Below are positions 52,338 through 62,028 of a stretch of 64,000 nt of DNA, piece by piece. A model generated the notes under the pieces. The model did no database searches. It was given only the letters and a program-made list of their open reading frames with translations, and was not told the origin of the DNA. The first letter of the stretch is position 1. The number at the start of each line of letters is the position of its first letter. The DNA is from Blautia sp. An249. Lineage in GTDB: Bacteria > Bacillota > Clostridia > Lachnospirales > Lachnospiraceae. The translations under genes were made by a program, and so were the position numbers. The DNA lies in contig NZ_NFJL01000016.1 of assembly GCF_002159835.1 (NCBI RefSeq), positions 1 to 64,000 of the forward strand, read 5' to 3'.

Positions 52338-53657
52338 TCAGGCAGTTTCTGGTTTTTCTTTCCGTTTTACCTTTGAGGTCCCTTTGGAACTGCGTCTGGC
52401 GCCTTTTAAAGGATTCTCTTCCGCTTTCTCGTGGATAATCTCCGGCTCACCGGTTCCTTCCACCACTTCTTTGGTGATTACGCACTTGCGGATAGTATGA
52501 TCTGACGGCGCTTTATACATCAGATCCATCATGGAATGTTCCATAATTGCACGAAGTCCTCTGGCTCCCGTCTTTCTTTCCATAGATTTCTGTGCAATCA
52601 GTTTCAGCGCGTCTTTCTGGAAAGTCAGATCCACTCCGTCCATCTCGAAGAGTTTCCGGTATTGTTTCGTCAGAGAATTCTTCGGCTCTTCCAGAATTCT
52701 TACCAAAGCTGTTTCATCTAACGCGTCTAACGTTACCACAACCGGAACACGTCCGATAAATTCCGGAATCATACCGAACCGGATAAAGTCTTCGGGCATT
52801 ACTTCTCTTAACACGTCTCCCACGTTTTTATCTTTCAGCTGGGAAACGTCTGCGCCAAAACCGATAGATTTCGTATCTTTTCTGGTTTCTATAATTTTTT
52901 CCAGTCCCTCAAAAGCGCCTCCGCAGATGAAGAGAATATTGGTAGTGTCAATCTGAATAAACTCCTGATGCGGATGTTTTCTGCCTCCCTGGGGTGGCAC
53001 GCTGGCTACGGTTCCCTCCAGAATTTTCAGTAAAGCCTGCTGTACCCCTTCTCCGGATACATCTCTGGTAATGGAGGCATTTTCAGACTTCCTGGTAATC
53101 TTATCAATTTCATCAATATAAATAATTCCATACTGAGCCCGCTCAATATCGTAATCAGCGGCCTGAATAATTTTCAGAAGAATGTTCTCCACATCTTCTC
53201 CCACATATCCGGCTTCTGTCAATGTGGTAGCGTCCGCGATGGCAAAAGGAACATTCAGCATTCTTGCAAGAGTCTGGGCCAGCAGGGTTTTACCGGAACC
53301 GGTAGGACCCAGCATGAGAATATTGCTTTTCTGAAGCTCCACATCCAGATCCTTGGGCGCCATGACTCTCTTATAATGATTATAAACGGCCACTGACAGC
53401 GCTTTTTTCGCACTGTCCTGCCCGATTACATAATCATCCAGAATTCCATGAATCTCTTCCGGCGTTAATAAATTAATATCCAGATCTTCCTCCTCGCCTC
53501 CATATATATGGAGCTCTTCTTCCATGATCTCGGAACAAATTCCAATACACTCGTCACAGATATATGCTCCGTCCGGACCCGCGATTAATTTCCGCACCTG
53601 ATCCTCTGTCTTTCCGCAAAACGAACACCTGACTCTGTCTTTTATTTTATCCGCCAT
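52338..53657 (-). CDS. clpX: ATP-dependent Clp protease ATPase ClpX
   Basis: 439 residues. Zinc finger [10 protein letters not shown] / CDECIGIC at the start, Walker [17 protein letters not shown] (about residue 118) and Walker B in [10 protein letters not shown]. The C-terminus has an additional basic tail ([17 protein letters not shown]). Unfolds tagged proteins and feeds them to ClpP, encoded just upstream. Confidence 0.98.
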   Translation of the reverse strand: MADKIKDRVRCSFCGKTEDQVRKLIAGPDGAYICDECIGICSEIMEEELHIYGGEEEDLDINLLTPEEIHGILDDYVIGQDSAKKALSVAVYNHYKRVMAPKDLDVELQKSNILMLGPTGSGKTLLAQTLARMLNVPFAIADATTLTEAGYVGEDVENILLKIIQAADYDIERAQYGIIYIDEIDKITRKSENASITRDVSGEGVQQALLKILEGTVASVPPQGGRKHPHQEFIQIDTTNILFICGGAFEGLEKIIETRKDTKSIGFGADVSQLKDKNVGDVLREVMPEDFIRFGMIPEFIGRVPVVVTLDALDETALVRILEEPKNSLTKQYRKLFEMDGVDLTFQKDALKLIAQKSMERKTGARGLRAIMEHSMMDLMYKAPSDHTIRKCVITKEVVEGTGEPEIIHEKAEENPLKGARRSSKGTSKVKRKEKPETA

Positions 53658-53710
53658 TGATACTCCTTATCCTTTCTACTGTCGCCTGATTTTCAGGGCA
53701 ATATTAACAA

Positions 53711-53742
53711 TAAGACTCCCGGCGCACAGCCAAGGAGTCTTA
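53711..53742 (-). terminator. Hairpin between clpP and clpX
   Basis: 9-bp stem TAAGACTCC / GGAGTCTTA, followed on the minus strand by ATTGTTAATATTG. The T-run is weak, so it may only attenuate transcription into clpX or stabilise the clpP mRNA. Confidence 0.55.
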
Positions 53743-53757
53743 CTTATTCATTCTTTC

Positions 53758-54339
53758 TTATCTGTGCATGATAACACTGTCAATTAAGCCATATGCCTTT
53801 GCTTCTTCTGCAGACATATAATTATCACGATCGGTATCTCTTTCCACAACCTCCAGGGGCTGTCCCGTATTGGCTGCCAGAATTTCGTTTAATGTCTTTT
53901 TGGTCTTGGCAATATGGTCTGCAACAATCTGAATTTCTGTTGCCTGTCCCTGAGCGCCGCCTGATGGCTGGTGAATCATAATCGTAGAATTGGGAAGCGC
54001 CATTCTCTTGCCTTTTGCACCGCCTGCCAGTAAGAATGCACCCATACTTGCAGCCATGCCGAGACATATCGTAGAAACATCGCATTTAATATACTGCATC
54101 GTGTCGTAAATAGCCATTCCTGCTGTAACAGAACCGCCCGGGCTGTTGATATATAAATGAATATCCTTTCCCGGATCTTCTGATTCCAGGAACAGAAGCT
54201 GGGCAATAATTATCCCTGCGGATACGTCATTTACCTCTTCTCCCAGAAAGATGATCCTGTCTTTTAACAGCCTGGAATAAATGTCATAGCTTCTTTCTCC
54301 TCTGCTTGTCTGTTCAATGACATAAGGTACCAAACTCAT
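53758..54339 (-). CDS. clpP: ATP-dependent Clp protease proteolytic subunit
   Basis: 193 residues. The catalytic triad is clear: Ser in [13 protein letters not shown] (about 98), His in [12 protein letters not shown] (about 123) and Asp in [11 protein letters not shown] (about 172). Forms the barrel that works with ClpX. Preceded by tig with a 27-base gap, in the usual order. Confidence 0.98.
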   Translation of the reverse strand: MSLVPYVIEQTSRGERSYDIYSRLLKDRIIFLGEEVNDVSAGIIIAQLLFLESEDPGKDIHLYINSPGGSVTAGMAIYDTMQYIKCDVSTICLGMAASMGAFLLAGGAKGKRMALPNSTIMIHQPSGGAQGQATEIQIVADHIAKTKKTLNEILAANTGQPLEVVERDTDRDNYMSAEEAKAYGLIDSVIMHR

Positions 54340-54366
54340 AATATATCTGCCTCCTGTCTATGGCAA

Positions 54367-55653
54367 TTATACTTCTTTCGCAGCGTCTGCAACAAGGGTA
54401 ACTGCTTTCTGAACAGCCATGTCTTTCTTCATCTGCTCTTTCTCGCCGTCTCCGATCAGCTCTTTCAGCTTCTCGAATTCCATCTTGTACATCTCTGCCA
54501 TCTTCTTGAATTCTTCATCCAGTTCCTCATCGCTTACCGGAATGTTTTCAACTTCTGCAATTTTCTCCAGAACCAGTCTTGTCTGAATGCGTTTTAAGGC
54601 CTGAGGTTTCATATCTTCCGCCATCTTCTCTGCAGAAAGTCCTGTAAACTGGAAGTACTGCTCCATAGTTAAGCCCTGAGCCTGCATTCTGCCTGCAAAG
54701 TCGTTTACCATCTGGTTTACCTGAGCTTTGATCATAGCTTCCGGAATTTCCATCTGCGCGCCTTCGATTACTTTCTCAATCGCTGCGTCTTCTTTCTGAC
54801 GTTTTGCATCTTCTGCTTTTTTCTCTTCCAGTTTTTTCTTTACGTCTGCTTTATATTCGTCTAAAGTATCAAATTCAGATACATCTTTTGCAAATTCATC
54901 ATCCAGTTCCGGAAGTTCTTTTGCTTCTACTTTCTTGATTGTACATTTAAATACTGCAGGTTTTCCTGCCAGTTCTTTGGACTGATATTCCTCCGGGAAA
55001 GTTACGTTTACGTCTTTCTCGTCTCCTGCTTTCAGTCCTGTTAACTGCTCTTCAAAGCCCGGGATAAAAGTATTGGAACCCAGTGTTAAGGCATAGTCGG
55101 TTCCTTTCCCGCCTTCAAATGCCACATCGTCTACAAATCCTTCAAAATCCAGAGTTACGATGTCTCCGTTTTCAGACGCTCTGTCTTCTACGGTAACGGT
55201 TCTGGAATTGTTTTCCTGTTCCTTTTTCAGTTCTGCAGCAATTTCTTCCTCTGTTGCTTCCAGTTCTGCCTTCGGAACTTCCAGACCTTTATATTCGCCC
55301 AGTGTTACTTCTGGTTTCACTGCTACTTCTGCTGTGAAGATGAATGGTTTTCCCGGTTCTAACTGTGTTACGTCGATTTCCGGCTGGGATACGATTTCCA
55401 GATCGCAGTTTTCCAGTTCTTCGGAATATGCTCTCGGAATCAGCTCATTGGCAGCGTCTTCCAGGAAGATCCCTTTACCGTACATCTGCTCAATAATCTT
55501 TCTCGGAACTTTTCCTTTGCGGAATCCGGGAACTGAAATTTTACTTCTGTTTTTCCGGTATGCACTGTCAATTGCTTTTTCTAATTCTTCTGCGGAAACT
55601 TCAATGGTAAGTTTCGCCATGTTTTTTTCCATTTTTTCAACTTGTAAACTCAT
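54367..55653 (-). CDS. tig: Trigger factor chaperone/prolyl isomerase
   Basis: 428 residues, typical length. The ribosome-binding loop GFRKGKVPRKII (about residue 43), the FKBP-type isomerase domain (GDIVTLDFEGFVDD, about 165) and the helical chaperone C-terminus are present. Strong AGGAGG before the ATG at 55653. First gene of tig-clpP-clpX-lon-engB. Confidence 0.98.
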   Translation of the reverse strand: MSLQVEKMEKNMAKLTIEVSAEELEKAIDSAYRKNRSKISVPGFRKGKVPRKIIEQMYGKGIFLEDAANELIPRAYSEELENCDLEIVSQPEIDVTQLEPGKPFIFTAEVAVKPEVTLGEYKGLEVPKAELEATEEEIAAELKKEQENNSRTVTVEDRASENGDIVTLDFEGFVDDVAFEGGKGTDYALTLGSNTFIPGFEEQLTGLKAGDEKDVNVTFPEEYQSKELAGKPAVFKCTIKKVEAKELPELDDEFAKDVSEFDTLDEYKADVKKKLEEKKAEDAKRQKEDAAIEKVIEGAQMEIPEAMIKAQVNQMVNDFAGRMQAQGLTMEQYFQFTGLSAEKMAEDMKPQALKRIQTRLVLEKIAEVENIPVSDEELDEEFKKMAEMYKMEFEKLKELIGDGEKEQMKKDMAVQKAVTLVADAAKEV

Positions 55654-55810
55654 ATTGGTTAACTCCTCCTTAACTTTTAGGGAACATTTCTATTTTAAGC
55701 GGACAGGCCCGCATCATTTCCGGCATACCGCTCCACTTTTGCAATCATTAAAGAAGTATAACATAAGAGTTTTAAAAATGCCAGTATTTTTTACTATTTC
55801 TGTTGACTTT

Positions 55811-56365
55811 TTATGAACACCTGTAAACAATGGATTTTCTTACCTTTTCCGCCGCTTCTTCTCCGCAGAGCTGAGCCGTCAGTTCCAGTCCGAAATCAAT
55901 AGCTGTCCCCATTCCCCGGCTGGTGGTAATATTTCCGTCCACTTCCACCGGATTCTCTGTCAGCTGTGCTCCTTCCAGCATCTCTGCCACAGAAGGATAA
56001 CAGGTAGCTTTCTTCCCTTTCAGAAGGCCCAGCCCCGCCAGGATCCTCGGCGCAGCACAAATAGCGGCAACTTTCTTCCCCTGTGCGGCAAATTCCGTTA
56101 CCAGTTCCCTTAAGGGCTGATAATTTTCCAGGTTCTCTGTTCCCTTTCCTCCTCCCGGAAGTACCAGCATATCCATTTGGGAAAAATCCATATCTTTATA
56201 TAATGTGTCTGTTTTCATGGGAATCCCATGGGAACTGACAATCTCTTTTTCTTCCTTAATTGAAACAGTTGTTACGGACACCCCTGCTCTTCGTAAAATA
56301 TCAATAACAGCCAGTCCCTCCACGTCTTCAAAACCATCTGCCAGAAAAACACTTACCTTTTTCAT
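55811..56365 (-). CDS. DJ-1/PfpI-family protein
   Basis: 184 residues. Opening VSVFLADGFEDVEGLAVID and the nucleophile elbow AAICAAPRILAGLG with the Cys near residue 101 mark the DJ-1/ThiJ group. Members act as chaperones, glyoxalases or deglycases; the function here is not set. Divergent from the CYTH gene with a shared palindrome between them. Confidence 0.88.
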   Translation of the reverse strand: MKKVSVFLADGFEDVEGLAVIDILRRAGVSVTTVSIKEEKEIVSSHGIPMKTDTLYKDMDFSQMDMLVLPGGGKGTENLENYQPLRELVTEFAAQGKKVAAICAAPRILAGLGLLKGKKATCYPSVAEMLEGAQLTENPVEVDGNITTSRGMGTAIDFGLELTAQLCGEEAAEKVRKSIVYRCS

Positions 56366-56419
56366 CGAAACGACCCTCTTTCCTTAATTTCTTTGACTAA
56401 AAGTATAACATTGGACTAT

Positions 56420-56454
56420 CTTATTTACAATGAAAAGGTTATACTGTAAATAAG
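56420..56454. promoter_or_regulatory. Operator-like palindrome between pfpI and the CYTH gene
   Basis: Perfect 10-bp inverted repeat CTTATTTACA / TGTAAATAAG with a 15-base centre that contains a TATACT -10-like box for the plus strand. A likely repressor or activator site controlling the divergent pair. Confidence 0.6.
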
Positions 56455-56484
56455 AATCTCTTACAATCAGAAAGGAACGACCTT

Positions 56485-56937
56485 ATGGAAATCGAAAGAA
56501 AATTTCTTGTAAACCATCTGCCGGAAAAATTCCCGGCTTACCCACATCTTCAGATTGAACAGGGGTATCTCTGTACCGATCCGGTTGTCCGCATCCGGAA
56601 GCAGGACGACGCATATTTCCTTACCTATAAATCAAAGGGCCTGCTTTCCAGAGAAGAATACAATCTTCCGCTTAACGAAAGCGCCTATGCCCACCTCCGG
56701 GAAAAGGCGGATGGGATTCTCTTATCCAAGACCCGCTATCTCATCCCTCTCCCTCAGGGACGAAAGGCAGAGCTGGATATTTTCCACGATACTTATGAGG
56801 GCCTCCGGCTCGTAGAAGTTGAATTCTCCAGCGAACAGGAAGCCCTTGGGTTTACGCCGCCGGACTGGTTTGGAGAAGAAGTTACCTATTCTTCCAAATA
56901 TCATAACAGTACCTTAAGCCGCAGGAATCCTTTCTAG
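56485..56937 (+). CDS. CYTH-domain triphosphate-processing protein
   Basis: 150 residues with the CYTH/TTM signature EIERKFLV at the start (ExExK metal/phosphate motif), VRIRKQDDAYFLTYKSKG, and a closing EVEF. Small CYTH enzymes hydrolyse tripolyphosphate or related triphosphates in a tunnel. AGAAAGGAACG precedes the ATG. Which substrate it uses cannot be read. Confidence 0.9.
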   Translation: MEIERKFLVNHLPEKFPAYPHLQIEQGYLCTDPVVRIRKQDDAYFLTYKSKGLLSREEYNLPLNESAYAHLREKADGILLSKTRYLIPLPQGRKAELDIFHDTYEGLRLVEVEFSSEQEALGFTPPDWFGEEVTYSSKYHNSTLSRRNPF

Positions 56938-57101
56938 CGGCTGCGCCGCTGTTTTTCCTGCCCGGCGTTTTCCTTTTTCAGTCTTCTTTTCCTCTTAAAG
57001 TGTATTCTCAGCAAAATCCATTTGCTGTAAGTTATGGGAATGGTGCCGATGACGGTTCCGATAATCCAGCAGAGTTTTCCTCTGTTCTTTCTCATTCTCA
57101 T
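56934..57101 (-). CDS. Possible small membrane protein
   Basis: 55 residues from the ATG at 57101 (GGAG about 6 bases upstream): one hydrophobic stretch (LCWIIGTVIGTIPITYSKW) and a very basic tail. Its stop overlaps the CYTH gene end by 4 bases on the opposite strand. The only candidate gene in the 56938-57274 spacer; no family known, and it may be spurious. Confidence 0.35.
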   Translation of the reverse strand: MRMRKNRGKLCWIIGTVIGTIPITYSKWILLRIHFKRKRRLKKENAGQEKQRRSR

Positions 57102-57274
57102 ACACCACTCCAGTAATTGACACATGAACATACTGGCCTCCGACCGCTACATTTTATTGCTTTTTTCCATTTTGGACGCTGAATGTATTCGTTTTGTTGC
57201 TCTTGAAGATATTTTTTGTTCTCCTTGTTATACTTTCCTTTATAAGAAACGTAAGAAATCAGTGGAGGTAGACT

Positions 57275-57604
57275 ATGAGCAATTCAACTTTTTCCCGAAA
57301 TTTACGGAGTTTCCGTACGGCACGAGGTCTTACTCAGGCAGAAATGAGCCGGCAGCTGCATGTGCAGCGTCAAACTTATTGCAATTATGAAAATGGACAC
57401 CGGCTCCCGTCTCTTGAAATGACTGCACAGATTGCCGGCATTTTAGATGTGGATTTACAGATTCTGATTACAGGCAGACCTGGTAAAGGCCTGCTGGAAG
57501 ACGATGATATTCGAATTCTGATTGAATACCAGCAGCTTCCCGCAGGTGCCCGGGCAAATGTACGCAAATACATACAGCTTCAAAAAAAGCTAACTAAATT
57601 GTAG
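57275..57604 (+). CDS. XRE-family transcriptional regulator
   Basis: 109 residues. Residues 8-60 are an XRE helix-turn-helix (FRTARGLTQAEMSRQLHVQR, TYCNYENGHRLPSLEM); the remainder is a short helical tail (ILIEYQQLPAGARANVRKYI). GTGGAGG precedes the ATG. A single-gene regulator between the CYTH gene and proC; target unknown. Confidence 0.87.
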   Translation: MSNSTFSRNLRSFRTARGLTQAEMSRQLHVQRQTYCNYENGHRLPSLEMTAQIAGILDVDLQILITGRPGKGLLEDDDIRILIEYQQLPAGARANVRKYIQLQKKLTKL

Positions 57605-57641
57605 CATTGTAATGCCCTGGATGCAAACTTAATTTTTGCAA

Positions 57642-58436
57642 TTACATATTCTTACTTTTTTCAACACATACTTTCATCGCTTCGATTACTGCGCTCCTGA
57701 ACCCGTCTTTCTCCAGCCGGCGGACAGCCTCAATGGTTGTCCCTCCTGGAGAGCACACCATATCTTTTAAATCTCCCGGATGTCTGCCTGACTCCAGAAC
57801 CATCTTCGCACTGCCAAGTACCGCCTGGGCTGCGAATTTATAAGCCTGCTGCCGGGGCATCCCTTCAGATACTGCCGCATCCGCCATTGCTTCAATAAAG
57901 AGAAAAACATAGGCCGGGGAACTTCCGCTGACTGCCACAACTGCATCCATTAACCGCTCCGGCACCACTTCTGTTTTTCCGAAACTGTCCAAGATCTCAC
58001 ACACCTGTTTCATTTCTTCTTCCGAAACATTTTCATTGGCACAGGCTCCGGTCATGCCTTCTCCTACCAAAGCGGGAGTATTGGGCATTACCCGTACAAT
58101 CTTTTTCTCCTTTCCAAGCCGTTCTTCCAGCCAGCCCACCGTTTTTCCCGGTGCAATAGAAATAAGAATCTGCCCTTCTCTAACTACGTCCCTGATTTCA
58201 TCCAGAACTTCCTGGTAGAACTGAGGTTTCACAGAGAGTACTAAAATCTCCGACTTCTGTACCACTTCTTTATTATCTAAAGTTATGTAGATCCCCAGTC
58301 GTTCTTCACTTCTTCTTTTCTCTTCTTCCGTGGGATTGGAAGCCAGAATTTCTTCTTTCTTATACAGGCCTTTGTTTAAAATGCCTCCAATCATCGCTGA
58401 AGCCATATTTCCGCATCCGATAAATCCTATTTTCAT
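57642..58436 (-). CDS. proC: Pyrroline-5-carboxylate reductase
   Basis: About 264 residues from the ATG at 58436 (GGAGG 8 bases upstream), the usual length; the frame is open 24 codons further without a better SD. Last step of proline synthesis, using NAD(P)H. Rossmann motif IGFIGCGNMASAMIGG at the start; conserved DAVVAVSGSSPAYVFLFIEA and GGTTIEAVRRLEKDG later. Confidence 0.96.
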   Translation of the reverse strand: MKIGFIGCGNMASAMIGGILNKGLYKKEEILASNPTEEEKRRSEERLGIYITLDNKEVVQKSEILVLSVKPQFYQEVLDEIRDVVREGQILISIAPGKTVGWLEERLGKEKKIVRVMPNTPALVGEGMTGACANENVSEEEMKQVCEILDSFGKTEVVPERLMDAVVAVSGSSPAYVFLFIEAMADAAVSEGMPRQQAYKFAAQAVLGSAKMVLESGRHPGDLKDMVCSPGGTTIEAVRRLEKDGFRSAVIEAMKVCVEKSKNM

Positions 58437-58517
58437 TTTACTTTCCTCCATATCCTTGCAAATCCTATCTGTTTTTGAATAATTATAGCATATTTTTCTG
58501 TAAAGCAAGAAATTTTA

Positions 58518-58547
58518 TTGTTATCTGTTTTACATTCATGTTATAAT
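58518..58547 (+). promoter_or_regulatory. Promoter of the NhaC-type gene
   Basis: TTGTTA (58518-58523), 18-base spacer and perfect TATAAT (58542-58547), 45 bases before the ATG. Confidence 0.6.
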
Positions 58548-58591
58548 ATTAGCTAATTTAATATTTTTTTGAGGGAAGGGAGCGATTTTTT

Positions 58592-60148
58592 ATGGAAATC
58601 TTACAATTGCCCCATTATGGATGGTGGAGCATTCTGCCTCCGCTGGTTGCCATTATACTGGCGCTTATTACAAAAGAAGTACTTTCTTCTTTGATTGTCG
58701 GTATTTTAGCCGGGGCTCTGATTTACAGTCACGGACATCCCGTTTCCATGATTGTAACCACTTTTACCATTATGTCAGAAAAAATGGGAAGCAATGCAAA
58801 TATCCTGATTTTCTTAGGACTGCTGGGCGCTCTGGTGGTACTGGTCACAAGAGCAGGGGGTTCCGCCGCCTACGGCGAATGGGCAATCCGCAGAATCAAG
58901 ACCCGCAAAGGCGCCAGTCTGGCTACTGCAGCTTTGGGATGCATTATTTTTATTGACGACTATTTCAACTGTCTGACCGTGGGAACCGTTATGCGGCCGG
59001 TTACAGACCGTCACCGGATTTCCCGGGCAAAGCTTGCCTATTTACTGGATGCTACGGCAGCTCCGATCTGCATTATTGCGCCGATTTCCAGTTGGGGAGC
59101 CTCTGTGGCCACGTATATGCAGGATGCCAATGCAGGCAATGGAATGACCGTTTTCGTACAGACCATTCCTTACAACCTGTATGCTTTCGGAACCATTTTC
59201 ATGATTCTTATTATCTGCAGTACCCATTTCAACTTTGGTTCCATGGCAAAATTTGAGAAAAACGCCATTGAAAAAGGGGATTTGTTCTCCAATGAAGAAT
59301 TTGCCGAAGAAGCCAAAGTGCAGCAAAACTTCAGAAAACGGGGCAGGGTTTACGATTTAATTATTCCGATTCTCAGTTTGATTATTTTTACCGTCCTGGC
59401 CATGGTTTATACCGGCGGAGGATTCACCGGAGAAGCTTCTTTCACCGAGTCCTTCGGAAACTGCGACTCCGCTCTTTCTCTGGTCCTTGGCAGCTTCTGC
59501 GCACTGGTGGTTACCTTCTTCTTGTTCATTCCCAGAAAAGTAATCACCTTTACAGAATTTTTCACCGGAATTACAGAGGGTATCAAATCCATGGTTCCTG
59601 CTTTTTCCATCCTGATTCTGGCATGGACCATCGGCGGTATCTGCGGCAGTGATTATTTAAATACAGGCGGATTTGTGGGAAATCTGGTAAATGATTCTTC
59701 CTTCCCTGTATTTGTATTACCTGCAGTTATCTTTCTGGTTGCAGGATTTCTGGGATTTGCCACCGGTACATCCTGGGGCACAATGGCTCTTTTAATCCCT
59801 ATCGGAGCCGCCATCTGTACCCCGGCCAATACGGCTCATTTATTGCTGCCGGTCTTTGGGGCAATTATGGCGGGAGCCGTATACGGCGATCATGTATCTC
59901 CCATTTCCGACACCACCATTATGTCTTCCACGGGAGCCGGATGCAACCATATTGATCACGTATCCAGTCAGATGTTCTATGCCACACTGGTTACTGTATG
60001 CGCCACTATCGGCTACCTAATTATGGGGCTTTTAAACAGTCCGTGGATACCTCTGGCAATTACCCTGGTTCTGATTATGGTAAGCATCCTTTATTTTGGA
60101 AAGGCTTCACAGAAGAAACATCCAATCCAGTATAACGATATTCATTAG
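58592..60148 (+). CDS. NhaC-family Na+/H+ antiporter
   Basis: 518 residues with about 11-12 membrane segments. Sequence features of the NhaC group: FIDDYFNCLTVGTVMRPVTD about 115, an APICIIAPISSWGASVATYM segment, and FATGTSWGTMALLIPIGAAI about 390. Exchanges cations, or possibly organic acids, for protons across the membrane; the exact substrate is open. GAGGGAAGGGAG lies upstream of the ATG. Confidence 0.93.
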   Translation: MEILQLPHYGWWSILPPLVAIILALITKEVLSSLIVGILAGALIYSHGHPVSMIVTTFTIMSEKMGSNANILIFLGLLGALVVLVTRAGGSAAYGEWAIRRIKTRKGASLATAALGCIIFIDDYFNCLTVGTVMRPVTDRHRISRAKLAYLLDATAAPICIIAPISSWGASVATYMQDANAGNGMTVFVQTIPYNLYAFGTIFMILIICSTHFNFGSMAKFEKNAIEKGDLFSNEEFAEEAKVQQNFRKRGRVYDLIIPILSLIIFTVLAMVYTGGGFTGEASFTESFGNCDSALSLVLGSFCALVVTFFLFIPRKVITFTEFFTGITEGIKSMVPAFSILILAWTIGGICGSDYLNTGGFVGNLVNDSSFPVFVLPAVIFLVAGFLGFATGTSWGTMALLIPIGAAICTPANTAHLLLPVFGAIMAGAVYGDHVSPISDTTIMSSTGAGCNHIDHVSSQMFYATLVTVCATIGYLIMGLLNSPWIPLAITLVLIMVSILYFGKASQKKHPIQYNDIH

Positions 60149-60151
60149 AAC

Positions 60152-60186
60152 AAAAAAAGCTGCGCCCACCCGGCGCAGCCTTTTTT
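60152..60186. terminator. Bidirectional terminator
   Basis: GCTGCGCC / GGCGCAGC, 5-nt loop, with AAAAAAA before and TTTTTT after, between the convergent ends of the NhaC-type gene and the PsiE-like gene. Confidence 0.95.
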
Positions 60187-60189
60187 AAT

Positions 60190-60615
60190 CTAAGATTCTT
60201 TCTTCTCTTCTTTCTCTTTTTCTTTCCTGTCGGGCCTTACCACCAGGTATTTATGAATGGCAAATAAAACGCCGATAGCCAGAACTCCCATCAGAGTCTC
60301 CCAGTTTTTCAGATGTTCCACCACCATTTGACGGGCCGTGGCAAACAGCAAAACCTCAATCAGGCTTTCCACCGTATGACGACACAGCATGTCCACAAAT
60401 TCCAGACCTACAATAATCGCCAGTCCCTGTGCCAGAAAAGAGGTAAAAAAAGCAGAATCCAATTCCTTAAAAGGCGTCTGGGTCACTGTCCAGAATAATT
60501 CAATGGCAGAGAACAGGGCGATAATTAAAACGCCGATGGAAAGTACAATTTCCATATAACGGGCTACATTATGAACTATGTCGCTGATTCTCTTTCGGAT
60601 TTCATGGTTGTGCAT
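60190..60615 (-). CDS. PsiE-like small membrane protein
   Basis: 141 residues, four membrane segments (about residues 20-45, 60-75, 82-98, 105-125) and a Lys/Glu-rich cytoplasmic tail (RPDRKEKEKEEKKES). Resembles the phosphate-starvation-inducible PsiE family in size and layout. Starts 3 bases after the HAD gene ends, so probably co-transcribed. Confidence 0.7.
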   Translation of the reverse strand: MHNHEIRKRISDIVHNVARYMEIVLSIGVLIIALFSAIELFWTVTQTPFKELDSAFFTSFLAQGLAIIVGLEFVDMLCRHTVESLIEVLLFATARQMVVEHLKNWETLMGVLAIGVLFAIHKYLVVRPDRKEKEKEEKKES

Positions 60616-60617
60616 TC

Positions 60618-61277
60618 TTATTCCTCCTGCTGTCTTTCTAGTTTTTCAATAATCTGCCGCAAATCTTTCAGAATGTAATTGCATAAGCTGTGGATTTCTT
60701 CTGTGGGTTCCATCAAATCGGGAATCATGCACACAATTGCGCCGGACGCCCGGGCTGCGCGGATTCCATTGAAACTGTCCTCCACTATCAGACAGTTCTC
60801 TATGGGCATTTGAATTTTGCGGGCTGCTTTCAGAAAAATCTCCGGATCCGGCTTGCCCTTTTCCACCTCATCCCCGCATATGGATTCCGTGATAAGAGAA
60901 GAAATCCCCGCCTCTTTCCAGTACCGCTCAGCAATATGACGGCGGGAACAGGTGGCCACAACTGCCGGGATCTGGCGGGCTTTTAAATATTTCAGTAATT
61001 CCTCCAGTCCTTCTTTTAAAGGAATGGAATGGGCGGCAATATAGGAATCCACATATTGGGAACGAAGTCTTCGTGCCTCGTCATAATCAATGGAAGTCCC
61101 GAACCAGTTCTGAAATAAAATCCGGCTGTAGGAAGTAATACTTCCCCGTATCTGGTTTAACTGACTCTCAGTCATGGAAAATCCCAGGCTCCTGCCTGCT
61201 TCTTTCCATCCGGTAACAGCCAGCCGTTCCGTATCAAACATGACGCCGTCCATGTCCAGGATTACCGCTTTTATCAT
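60618..61277 (-). CDS. HAD-superfamily hydrolase (beta-phosphoglucomutase-like)
   Basis: 219 residues. HAD motif I VILDMDGVMFDTER at the start, cap domain, motif II VVATCSRRH, motif III (KGKPDPEIFLKAA, Lys about 145) and motif IV VEDSFNGIRAA. A sugar-phosphate phosphatase or phosphomutase of the CbbY/PGMB type; substrate not readable. A GCCGACGCCGG / CCGGCGTCAGC hairpin (61320-61353) lies upstream, without a T-run on this strand. Confidence 0.93.
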   Translation of the reverse strand: MIKAVILDMDGVMFDTERLAVTGWKEAGRSLGFSMTESQLNQIRGSITSYSRILFQNWFGTSIDYDEARRLRSQYVDSYIAAHSIPLKEGLEELLKYLKARQIPAVVATCSRRHIAERYWKEAGISSLITESICGDEVEKGKPDPEIFLKAARKIQMPIENCLIVEDSFNGIRAARASGAIVCMIPDLMEPTEEIHSLCNYILKDLRQIIEKLERQQEE

Positions 61278-61422
61278 CGTGTTTCCCCTTTCCGGATTCA
61301 GCCTGGGAATCCTTTTCCGGCCGACGCCGGAACCGAAAAGGGCCGGCGTCAGCTCTGTTTTTTCACATCCTCAGAAGTAGTTTCATTATATCACAGATAA
61401 CCTGTTTAAATACAGATAATTT

Positions 61423-62028
61423 TCATTCTTCTGCAGAAGAAACACTTTTTTCAGCAAAATCCGTGACAACCAGCTCTTCATAGGGTACCCGTTCTTTCAG
61501 TTCCCCCGCGCTCTCCAGAATATCCTGCAGAAGTTCAAAGCTCTCTTTTTGGAAAATCAGGTCTCCTTTCCAGGTGTCCTGCTCTAAATACCGGTTTACT
61601 ATGGTGGTAATGGTATCCAGATCACTGTCCGGGAACTGAGGCGCAATCACCTCTGCGATTTCTCTGGCATCATGTTCCTGTACATAATCCATTCCTTTTT
61701 GCAGGGCATTGGTAAATTTCTGAATTATTCCGGGATTCTTTTCCATAAAACTGGACTTGGCGCTGTAAGACGTATAAGGTACATAACCTGAATCAACGCC
61801 GCAGGAAGCTACCACGTAACCGGCTCCTTCCTGTTCCAGCGCAGTGGCTGACGGTTCAAATTCCACAGAAAAGTCTCCCATTCCTCCTGAAAACGCCGCT
61901 GCCGTTGATCCAAAATCAATGCTCTGATCGATTTCCAGATCTTTTTCAGGATCAATTCCGTTTTCTTTCAGAATATATTCGAATACCATCTCCGGCATAC
62001 CGCCTGTCTGCCCTACCATGATGAACAT
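61423..62028 (-). pseudogene. C-terminal fragment of an ABC-transporter substrate-binding protein
   Basis: From about residue 615 of the chimeric frame the sequence matches an NMT1/SsuA-like periplasmic-binding lipoprotein: GGMPEMVFEYILKENGIDP, IDFGSTAAAFSGGMGDFSVE, GYVVASCGVDSGYVPYTSYS. The N-terminal half, with signal peptide, should lie beyond the right edge, on the far side of the inserted element. As it stands the SBP is broken. Confidence 0.8.

Noticed and set aside
61320..61353. GC-rich hairpin upstream of the HAD gene as a terminator for the SBP fragment
   Set aside because: No T-run on the minus strand; direction and role unclear.
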